Shown here piece by piece: positions 56,516 to 63,187 of a stretch of 63,187 nt of DNA. Both the position numbers and the translations under genes were made by a program. Origin of the DNA: Methanosphaera stadtmanae. Lineage in GTDB: Archaea > Methanobacteriota > Methanobacteria > Methanobacteriales > Methanobacteriaceae. The notes beneath the pieces were generated by a model that worked only from the letters and a program-made list of their open reading frames with translations, was not told the origin of the DNA and did not search any database. The stretch is from assembly GCA_015062815.1 (NCBI GenBank), contig SUTP01000002.1:3618-66804 (forward strand). The letters are read 5' to 3'. The number at the start of each line of letters is the position of its first letter. Position 1 is the first letter of the stretch.

Positions 56516-58180
56516 TTGGAACGTGATACATCAGAACTATTTGAAGAATTTAAAGAATTAACAGCATCAGAATTTTTCAGACGTAATAAACAAATGTTAG
56601 GTTTTTCTGGAAAAATAAGATCATTAACAATCGTATTTCACGAACTTATAACAAACAGTCTTGATGCATGTGAAGAAGCAGGAATATTACCTGAAATAAC
56701 CATTGAATTAAAAAAATTAGGTAAAGAACATTATTTACTTAAACACGCAGATAATGGACCAGGTATTCCTGAAAATTATATAACAAAAGTATATTGTCAA
56801 ATGTTTGCAGGAAGTAAATTTAGAAATATTCAATCAAGAGGACAACAAGGTCTTGGATGTAGTGGATGTGTACTTCTTTCACAGATGACAACAGGACAAC
56901 CAGTAAAAGTTAGATCAAGATATAAAGACGGCGAAACATTGAAAGGAGTTGAAATGACTCTAAAATTAGATGTTAAAAATAACACAGGTATAATACTAAA
57001 TAAAAAAGAATTTGAAACTGATAGAACTGGTTCAGGTATAGAAATTGAATTTAAAGATGTATCTTATTCCATGAGTGAACAAGGTGCATATGAATATATC
57101 AGAAGAACTGTTATAGGAAATCCTCATGCTAAAATTATATTTAAAGATCCTACAGGAAACAAATACACATTTGAAAGAGCAACTGACCAAATACCACCTC
57201 TTCCAAAAGAAGTATTACCACATCCAAAAGGAGTTACAGCAGACGACATAATAAATTTATGTAGAACCTCCAATAAAAAAAGATTCAAAAATTTATTAAT
57301 GGATTCATTATCACGTGTTTCATCATCCAAAGTACAAGAAGTAGAAGATGCTACTGGTATTGACATGAAAAAAAGACCAAAAAGCATAACTTGGAAAGAA
57401 GCAGAAGCTGTTGTTAAACAGTTTGATCAAATGAAATTTATGGCTCCCCCAACAAATGGATTAAAACCAATTGGAGATGAACAAATAGAAAAAGGTATTA
57501 ATGAAATATTGTTACCTGAATTTTCAACTGCAATTACACGTAAACCTCAAGCATACCGTGGAGGAGTATCATTTATTATTGAAGCCGGAATCGCTTACGG
57601 TGGAAATGCAGGTAGACTCGTTGGAAATCAGAGAAAAGCAGAAATAATGAGATTTGCTAATCGTGTACCTTTAACATTTGATCAAGGTAGTTGTGCAATA
57701 ACAGAAGCTCTTAAAAGTATTGATTGGAGACGATACGGTGTTAGAGATTTAGATAATGCTCCAATATCAGTATTTGTAAATATTATTTCAACAAACGTTC
57801 CTTATCTTTCAACAGGAAAACAAAGTGTAGCTCCAGAACCAGAAATTGTTAAAGAAATTAGACAAGCTACTATGAAAATAGCACGTAGATTAGAAAAATA
57901 CATTAGAACCAAACGAGCAGCTAAAAATGAGGAAATGAGGGCAAAAATATTTGAAGATTTAGTTCCAGTAGTAATAAAACAATCCGCAATTTTAGCTGAA
58001 AAAGATGTTCCCGAATATGATAAAATCATGGATGAAGTTACACACAAAGCTAAAATTATGGATATGAAAAATCGTCTTAAACAACCAGAAATTGAACCTA
58101 TGCAAGTTAAAATGGAACAAGCAAACAGATTCAAAGCAGAACCTATTCGTAACGATGAAGAAGAAGTTGATGAAGAATAA
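56516..58180 (+). CDS. top6B: DNA topoisomerase VI subunit B
   Basis: This is the ATPase half of archaeal topoisomerase VI, which relaxes DNA by double-strand passage. The 554-residue protein has the GHKL motifs [16 protein letters not shown] near 42-57, [13 protein letters not shown] near 81 and [15 protein letters not shown] near 108, the helix-two-turn-helix in the middle and the transducer domain. The TTG start after GGAGGT is the only good one in this frame. Subunit A follows after 18 bases. Confidence 0.96.
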   Translation: MERDTSELFEEFKELTASEFFRRNKQMLGFSGKIRSLTIVFHELITNSLDACEEAGILPEITIELKKLGKEHYLLKHADNGPGIPENYITKVYCQMFAGSKFRNIQSRGQQGLGCSGCVLLSQMTTGQPVKVRSRYKDGETLKGVEMTLKLDVKNNTGIILNKKEFETDRTGSGIEIEFKDVSYSMSEQGAYEYIRRTVIGNPHAKIIFKDPTGNKYTFERATDQIPPLPKEVLPHPKGVTADDIINLCRTSNKKRFKNLLMDSLSRVSSSKVQEVEDATGIDMKKRPKSITWKEAEAVVKQFDQMKFMAPPTNGLKPIGDEQIEKGINEILLPEFSTAITRKPQAYRGGVSFIIEAGIAYGGNAGRLVGNQRKAEIMRFANRVPLTFDQGSCAITEALKSIDWRRYGVRDLDNAPISVFVNIISTNVPYLSTGKQSVAPEPEIVKEIRQATMKIARRLEKYIRTKRAAKNEEMRAKIFEDLVPVVIKQSAILAEKDVPEYDKIMDEVTHKAKIMDMKNRLKQPEIEPMQVKMEQANRFKAEPIRNDEEEVDEE

Positions 58181-58198
58181 TTTTTAAGAGGATACAAA

Positions 58199-59272
58199 AT
58201 GATAGATAGAAAACAATTAGCATTAAATAAACTTCGAGGTCTTGGAGACGAAGTACTTGAACCATTACTCCAAGAAGAAGTTCCTAACATTAAAATTCCA
58301 TCAAGAGGAACTGGAAATATTATTTATAACGAAGACAAAAGATATTTTGAACTTGGTGAACGTAAAGGAACAAGATCCCTAGGTAATGTAAAACAAATTA
58401 AAAAAATGGCACAGATGATGTGTGTAGGTAATTTCTGTAAAGAATTAGTTAACATCCAAAAAACAGCTACTATGAGGGAAATGTATTATGTATCTGAAGG
58501 ATGGGATGTTGGATTTGATAACCAGCAGGAATCAAACAACATTACTGAAGATATTGAAGTAACATTAGGTATTTCACGAGAAGATTTAGGTCTTCTTCCA
58601 GAAGAAGATGGTGCAGCAGTATATGGAGATATAACTCTCCGTGATGAAGATGTTGAATTCAATGCACTTAGACTTGGAAAATCAGGATACACCATACCAC
58701 CTACAGTAGATGATGTTGAAATTGTAGGCCATGATGTAGATAGAATTATATGTGTGGAAACAATGGGGTTATACCACCGATTAGTACAAGAACATGCTTA
58801 TGAAAAATTCAATACATTAATTGTAGGATTAAAAGGACAAGCGGCACGTGCAACACGTAGATTTATCAGACGTGCTAGTGATGAATTAAAAGTTCCAGTA
58901 TACATTTGTAACGATGGAGACCCATGGGGATTTCACATCGCCATGGTAATTATCTCTGGAAGTGCTAAATTAGCTCATGTAAATCATGATTTAGCAACAC
59001 CTGATGCAAAATTCCTTGGTGTGACTGCATCTGATATTATTAATTATGATCTTCCTACTGATAAATTAAAAGATATAGATGTTTCACGTCTAAAAGAATT
59101 ATCTGGAGACCCAAGATACCGAGGAAAATTCTGGCAAACAGAAATTAAGAAAATGCTTAAACTTGGTAAAAAAGCAGAACAGCAATCTTTCTCCAAATAT
59201 GGTTTAGAATATATTGTAGATACTTATCTCCCTAATAAAATAAATGCTATTGAAGGAGAAAATACATTATAA
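58199..59272 (+). CDS. top6A: DNA topoisomerase VI subunit A
   Basis: This is the DNA-cutting half of topoisomerase VI and a relative of Spo11. The catalytic tyrosine lies in [15 protein letters not shown] near residue 93-97. The Toprim metal site follows in [12 protein letters not shown] near 183 and [16 protein letters not shown] near 237. At 357 residues it has the family length. The gene shares the subunit B transcript, with AAGAGGA as ribosome site. Confidence 0.96.
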   Translation: MIDRKQLALNKLRGLGDEVLEPLLQEEVPNIKIPSRGTGNIIYNEDKRYFELGERKGTRSLGNVKQIKKMAQMMCVGNFCKELVNIQKTATMREMYYVSEGWDVGFDNQQESNNITEDIEVTLGISREDLGLLPEEDGAAVYGDITLRDEDVEFNALRLGKSGYTIPPTVDDVEIVGHDVDRIICVETMGLYHRLVQEHAYEKFNTLIVGLKGQAARATRRFIRRASDELKVPVYICNDGDPWGFHIAMVIISGSAKLAHVNHDLATPDAKFLGVTASDIINYDLPTDKLKDIDVSRLKELSGDPRYRGKFWQTEIKKMLKLGKKAEQQSFSKYGLEYIVDTYLPNKINAIEGENTL

Positions 59273-59291
59273 TATTTAAGGATTTGGTAAC

Positions 59292-59666
59292 ATAAATATT
59301 AAAAACATATTTAGTGGTAAATGTATATTACTAGGAGTTCTATTAATTATAATTTGTTCGATTATAGCTGGAGATTCTGGTAGTATTTTACCTTATTTAT
59401 TTTTTATAGGAATATTAATAGGTATCATAAAAAATGAAACTAAAACTCAAGCTCTATTATCTACTTTAATTACAGTAATCATAGGCTCATTAATATCAAC
59501 TATAATCTCCATAATCATATCATATTATGATGATGGTGGTTTATATACCATTTTTTTAATACAGTCAGTACAAATAATGATAATATTTTACGTTTTCATT
59601 ACATTAGTGGGCGGAGCTTTAGGTTATTATATAGCTGAAGAACTTAAAATAAAAAACAATGGATGA
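59292..59666 (+). CDS. DUF5518-like small membrane protein with ATA at the start position
   Basis: This open frame runs from a stop at 59277 to the TGA at 59664 without any ATG, GTG or TTG in its first half. Lined up with the next gene, ATA at 59292 falls exactly where its paralogue has ATG: ten codons later both read S/K-G-K. The predicted 124 residues hold four hydrophobic segments (GVLLIIICSIIAG, LPYLFFIGILIGII, VIIGSLISTIISIIISY, the last before ALGYYIAEELKIK). Either the start is a rare ATA or the gene has lost its start. An AAGGATTTGG stretch precedes it. Confidence 0.5.
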   Translation: MNIKNIFSGKCILLGVLLIIICSIIAGDSGSILPYLFFIGILIGIIKNETKTQALLSTLITVIIGSLISTIISIIISYYDDGGLYTIFLIQSVQIMIIFYVFITLVGGALGYYIAEELKIKNNG

Positions 59667-59677
59667 AGGTGAAAAAT

Positions 59678-60046
59678 ATGGATTTAAATAAAATTACCAA
59701 AGGAAAATCTATACCATTAGGAATTATCATAATAATAATCACTTACTTAATTAGTGGATTAAGTACAAGTGTAGCACCATTTATATTATTTACAGGAATA
59801 CTTATTGGATTAATGAATAGTGATGATATTAAAGAAGCAGCAGTTGCAAGTTTTTTAGCCTCTTTAATAGCATCAGTAATTGTTATTATAATTTCATTAA
59901 GTATTATGACCATGTCTTATGGTATGGCATATGTAGCATACTTTGCTAGTCCTTATATACTCTATGGCATTATGTACGTTATTGCTGGAGTAATTGGTGG
60001 AATAATTGGATATTACATTAGTAATGAAATTAATTTATATGATTAA
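59678..60046 (+). CDS. DUF5518-like small membrane protein
   Basis: This 122-residue, four-helix membrane protein begins MDLNKITKGKSIPLG. The start at 59678 has GGTGA as ribosome site. An earlier in-frame ATG at 59663 overlaps the stop of the preceding paralogue. The last helix and the end GVIGGIIGYYISNEINLYD match the paralogue's GALGYYIAEELK. Glycine-rich helices with few charges suggest a small oligomeric protein. Its role is unknown. Confidence 0.75.
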   Translation: MDLNKITKGKSIPLGIIIIIITYLISGLSTSVAPFILFTGILIGLMNSDDIKEAAVASFLASLIASVIVIIISLSIMTMSYGMAYVAYFASPYILYGIMYVIAGVIGGIIGYYISNEINLYD

Positions 60047-60259
60047 TTTCATTTTTTATTTTAAAAAACGACTCTCCCCACCCATTCATAAAACTAATTT
60101 TATAATTTTTTTAATGAAAAACAATTCTTATTATCAAATCTTAAATAACTATAAATAAATTTATTAGCTTATATAATATTATAAATTAAGGATTAAATGT
60201 TTTAAATAAAGTCCTTATAAAAACCTAAAAAATCATCAGATTAGTTTAAAGGTGTAATT

Positions 60260-61273
60260 ATGAAGAATATTGGAATTAATGGATATGGAACCATAGGTAA
60301 AAGAGTAGCAGATGCAGTATCATGTCAAGATGATATGAAAATCGTCGGAGTTACTAAAAGATCACCTGATTTTGAAGCAATGACTGCTGTAGAAAAAGGA
60401 TATGACTTATATATTAGTGCCCCAGAAAGAGAAAGCCAATTTGAAGAAGCCGGTATTAAAGTAACAGGAACTGCTGACGAATTATTTGAAAAATTAGATG
60501 TCGTTGTAGATTGTACACCTGGAGGTATAGGTGCTAAAAATAAAACTGATATCTATGAAAAAATTGGATTAAAAGCTATTTTTGAAGGTGGAGAAGACCA
60601 TGATGCTATTGGTTGCTCATTCAATGCAGAAAGTAACTATGAAGAAAACTTAGGTAAAGATTATACTCGTGTAGTATCATGTAACACCACTGGTTTATGT
60701 CGTACTCTTAAACCTATCTATGACCTTGCAGGCATAAAAAAAGTTAGAGCTGTAATGGTAAGACGTGGAGCAGACCCTGGTGAAGTCAAAAAAGGACCTA
60801 TAAATGGTATAGTACCTTCAACTGAAGTTCCATCACACCACGGACCTGATGTACAAACAATTATCAAAGATATAAATGTTATCTCCATGGCCGAACTTGT
60901 ACCGACAACACTTATGCATATGCATAATGTAATGGTTGAACTTGAAAATAACATAAGTACAGATGATGTGCTTGATGCATTTGAAAATGCATACAGAGTT
61001 ATAAAAATTAAAAAAAGTCTTGGAATTGATTCAACTGCAGCAATTATGGAATATGCAAAAGAACTTGATCGTTCAAGAGGAAATATGTACGAAATACCCG
61101 TTTGGGAAGAATCAGTTAATGTACAAGATGGAGAATTATATTATATGCAAGCAGTTCACCAAGAATCTGATGTTGTACCAGAAAATGTGGATGCAATCAG
61201 AGCACTGCTTGAATTAGAAGAAGATTATGAAAAATCTATTCTTAAAACTAATAAAGCTATGGGTATAATATAA
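60260..61273 (+). CDS. gap: Glyceraldehyde-3-phosphate dehydrogenase, archaeal type
   Basis: This 337-residue phosphorylating GAPDH has the archaeal opening [15 protein letters not shown] (residues 5-19), [10 protein letters not shown] near 92 and the active-site cysteine in [15 protein letters not shown] near 138. [18 protein letters not shown] near 169 is the substrate loop. It works in glycolysis and gluconeogenesis, together with the phosphoglycerate mutase at 14.3 kb. AGGTGTAATT precedes the ATG. Confidence 0.96.
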   Translation: MKNIGINGYGTIGKRVADAVSCQDDMKIVGVTKRSPDFEAMTAVEKGYDLYISAPERESQFEEAGIKVTGTADELFEKLDVVVDCTPGGIGAKNKTDIYEKIGLKAIFEGGEDHDAIGCSFNAESNYEENLGKDYTRVVSCNTTGLCRTLKPIYDLAGIKKVRAVMVRRGADPGEVKKGPINGIVPSTEVPSHHGPDVQTIIKDINVISMAELVPTTLMHMHNVMVELENNISTDDVLDAFENAYRVIKIKKSLGIDSTAAIMEYAKELDRSRGNMYEIPVWEESVNVQDGELYYMQAVHQESDVVPENVDAIRALLELEEDYEKSILKTNKAMGII

Positions 61274-61482
61274 ATTCCCAATATTCTCCTCCCTTTTACT
61301 TGACTATTTCTTCCATTTTTTAATACACACAATAATACACGGATTATATATTAAATATTTTATTTTTAATTTTTAAAAAATAAAATAGTTATAGTATGAA
61401 TTAGAAAAATAGTAAATATTTATCAATCAATAATTTACAAATCATTATAATTAATTACAAGAAAATAAATTAAGGTGATAAA

Positions 61483-62706
61483 ATGTATTCACAAAGAGTA
61501 AAACTATCTGGTCATATCATTGATTCGTTCACCTTACCAAGAACACTTGATGAAATAATGGATCAGGGTGGTGACCTCGAGTTTGAAGAGATGAAAGTTG
61601 GAAAACATAAAACAGACCCAAGTAGTGCGATAATACGTATAACTACTGAAGATGAAATTACATTAAATAGAATTTTAGATAATATTCAAGAATATGGTGC
61701 AAACATACTTGATGAAGAAGAAGTTGTATTAAAAGAGTCTCAAAAAGATAAAACAGTTCCAGAAAATTTTTATTCAACAACCAACTATGACACTAGCATC
61801 AAATTTGATGGAGAATGGATACCTATAGAAAATATTGAAATGGATTGTGTTCTAACAGTGGACACTGAAAACAAAAAAGCTATGTGTAAACCTTTAAATA
61901 ATATTAAAAAAGGTGAAAAAATAGTAGTAGGTGGCCAAGGTGTTAAAGTTCGTCCACTCGAGAGAGTTAGAGGAAAAAATATTTTTGAATTTATGAACAG
62001 CGAAGCTTCATCAGAAAAACCTACACAAAGTATAATACATAAAGTAGCTACTCAAATGTTGGAAACTAAAGCAAAAGGTGGAAAAGTTTTAGTTGTTGGT
62101 GGACCTGCTGTAATTCATACAGGTTGTTCAGAAGTTCTTGCTTCTTTAATCAGAGAAGGATATGTGAATAAATTATATGCTGGAAATGCACTTGCTACAC
62201 ATGATATTGAAAATGCACTATTAGGAACATCACTTGGAGTAAACATGGATGATGGTTCACTTGTAGTAAGTGGACATAAACACCATCTTATGGCAATTAA
62301 CACAATAAATAAAGCAGGAAGTATAAAAGATGCTGTAGAACAAGGTGTTTTAACAAAAGGTATAATGTATGAATGTGTCAAAAATGAGGTACCTTACGTT
62401 CTTGCCGGAAGTATTAGGGATGATGGACCACTTCCTGATGTAATTACAGATTCACAAATCGCCCAACAAAAAATGAGGGAAGGCTTGGAAGATGTGGATA
62501 TGGTTATTATGATTGCAACATTACTTCACAGTGTTGCTACCGGTAACCTTATGCCTGCAAGAATTAAAAGTGTATGTGTAGATATGAGCCCAGCATCAGT
62601 TACAAAACTTTCAGACCGTGGAAGTGCACAAGTAATTAGTATTGTAACAGATATTGGATCATTTTTACCTATGCTTAGAGAAGAACTAGCAAGATTAGAA
62701 GAATAA
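61483..62706 (+). CDS. Archaeal ornithine cyclodeaminase (LOR/SDH-related, TIGR00300 type)
   Basis: This 407-residue protein turns ornithine into proline and ammonia in Methanococcus-type archaea. The N-terminal part ([20 protein letters not shown], residues 8-27, with [17 protein letters not shown]) is related to the LOR/SDH domain. The C-terminal part has the nucleotide-binding [21 protein letters not shown] near 206 and a core [16 protein letters not shown]. It differs from the mu-crystallin-like bacterial enzyme. AAGGTGAT stands before the ATG. Confidence 0.88.
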   Translation: MYSQRVKLSGHIIDSFTLPRTLDEIMDQGGDLEFEEMKVGKHKTDPSSAIIRITTEDEITLNRILDNIQEYGANILDEEEVVLKESQKDKTVPENFYSTTNYDTSIKFDGEWIPIENIEMDCVLTVDTENKKAMCKPLNNIKKGEKIVVGGQGVKVRPLERVRGKNIFEFMNSEASSEKPTQSIIHKVATQMLETKAKGGKVLVVGGPAVIHTGCSEVLASLIREGYVNKLYAGNALATHDIENALLGTSLGVNMDDGSLVVSGHKHHLMAINTINKAGSIKDAVEQGVLTKGIMYECVKNEVPYVLAGSIRDDGPLPDVITDSQIAQQKMREGLEDVDMVIMIATLLHSVATGNLMPARIKSVCVDMSPASVTKLSDRGSAQVISIVTDIGSFLPMLREELARLEE

Positions 62707-62741
62707 TCTTTTAATCTTTTACAATTTTTAGGAAATAAAAT

Positions 62742-63187
62742 ATGGATATAATAACTTTTTTAATGTTAATTATAGGATTTGTATTTTTAATCAAAGGAGC
62801 AGACTTTTTTGTAGAAGGAGCAAGCGATTTAGCTAAAAAATTAAAAATACCTTCAATGATTATCGGTTTAACTATTGTAGCCTTTGGTACAAGTATTCCA
62901 GAATTAACTGTATCAGTGACTTCTGCATTAACTCATAGTAATGCTATAGCTGTAAGTAATGTTGTAGGAAGTAATATTTTTAATATGCTTGCAGTAATAG
63001 GTATAACTGCTATTCTTTATAAAATTGATATTAAAGAAAATGTTTTAAAACAAGATTTACCGTTACTTCTTATTTCAAGTATTTTATTACTATTATTCAT
63101 ATATACAGGAGATATTATCAGTAGAATTGAAGGTATAATCTTTTTAATAATTATAATAATATATGTGTTATTTTTAATAAAAAGATC
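62742..63187 (+). CDS. CaCA-family Na+/Ca2+ antiporter (3' end cut by window edge)
   Basis: 148 codons are seen and the end is missing. After the start MDIITFLMLIIGFVFLIKGA the alpha-repeat motif of calcium/cation exchangers is clear (IIGLTIVAFGTSIPELTVSV near residue 40-59, then VSNVVGSNIFNMLAVIG near 70). Four to five hydrophobic segments are visible. It may export calcium or other cations. AGGAAATAAAAT precedes the ATG, 35 bases after the cyclodeaminase stop. Confidence 0.85.
   Translation, partial: MDIITFLMLIIGFVFLIKGADFFVEGASDLAKKLKIPSMIIGLTIVAFGTSIPELTVSVTSALTHSNAIAVSNVVGSNIFNMLAVIGITAILYKIDIKENVLKQDLPLLLISSILLLLFIYTGDIISRIEGIIFLIIIIIYVLFLIKR

Noticed and set aside
1-63187. tRNA, rRNA, insertion sequences, prophage
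   Set aside because: The intergenic stretches were read for T-loop motifs, GC-rich clover-leaf segments, transposase-like frames and terminal repeats; none was convincing.

Overview
The window is archaeal and comes from a hydrogenotrophic or methylotrophic methanogen, most likely of the order Methanobacteriales and, as a best guess, a Methanosphaera-like species. The archaeal signatures are an F420-reducing hydrogenase operon (frhADGB), geranylgeranylglyceryl phosphate synthase and archaeal lipid reductases, ribosomal proteins S3Ae and L40e, aIF1A, RIO1, topoisomerase VI, KEOPS Cgi121, NreA with a PCNA-binding tail, pyruvoyl arginine decarboxylase, split GMP synthase and a probable coenzyme F430 synthase. 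The DNA is very AT-rich throughout, with strong GGAG/GGTGAT ribosome binding sites, TATA boxes and frequent TTG starts. The species assignment is inference.

Layout. 1-3.2 kb: the truncated gene of an acidic zinc-ribbon protein, then hypD-tldE on the minus strand. 3.5-6.9 kb: a MurD-like ligase, a surface protein with a VanW-like end and a MobA-like nucleotidyltransferase. 6.9-9.4 kb (minus): DUF169, GGGP synthase, L40e and Tsr3. 9.7-12.5 kb: DUF116, a flavodoxin-fold oxidoreductase, a NifX-like protein and a divergent primase-like protein. 12.6-18.5 kb: a candidate small RNA, S3Ae, DUF92, phosphoglycerate mutase and a GlmM/GlmU-type pair for UDP-GlcNAc. 18.6-22.1 kb: frhADGB. 22-25.3 kb: a YgjP-like peptidase, a lipid reductase, an unusual GC-rich inverted-repeat element and a protein built from five small repeats. 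25.6-30.9 kb: adenine deaminase, DUF447, GMP synthase A and B, and an AAA ATPase. 30.9-31.55 kb: a gene-free stretch with two metal-regulator-like operators. 31.6-33.7 kb: NreA and a PLP enzyme. 33.7-39 kb (minus): a tightly packed run of a PH-domain membrane protein, FAD reductase, tRNA G10 methyltransferase, citramalate synthase and Cgi121. 39-44 kb: UPF0280, an ASCH-TPR fusion, a radical SAM activase, gamma-carbonic anhydrase, HisC and arginine decarboxylase. 44-47 kb: an ArsR regulator with a bacterial-type Lon protease. 47-52.8 kb: NADP phosphatase/FBPase, NAD kinase, CfbE, HemC, a sugar dehydrogenase and an HTH-PRTase. 53-59.3 kb: aIF1A, a BASS/ACR3 transporter, RIO1, a KH protein and Top6B/A. 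59.3-60 kb: two small paralogous membrane proteins, the first with ATA where the second has ATG. 60.3-63.2 kb: GAPDH, archaeal ornithine cyclodeaminase and a truncated cation antiporter.

Functionally this is mostly chromosomal housekeeping. HypD matures NiFe hydrogenases, and FrhAGB with its protease FrhD supplies reduced F420. HemC feeds the tetrapyrrole route that CfbE finishes as F430. Two lipid reductases and GGGP synthase serve archaeal membranes, and GlmM/GlmU supply UDP-GlcNAc for cell wall and glycans. No transposon, prophage, confirmed CRISPR array, tRNA or rRNA was recognised. The most unexplained signals are the GC-rich structured element at 24.1 kb with the adjacent five-repeat protein, the candidate RNA at 12.6 kb, the orphan operators at 31.0 kb, and the ArsR palindrome over a leaderless TATA promoter in front of lon.
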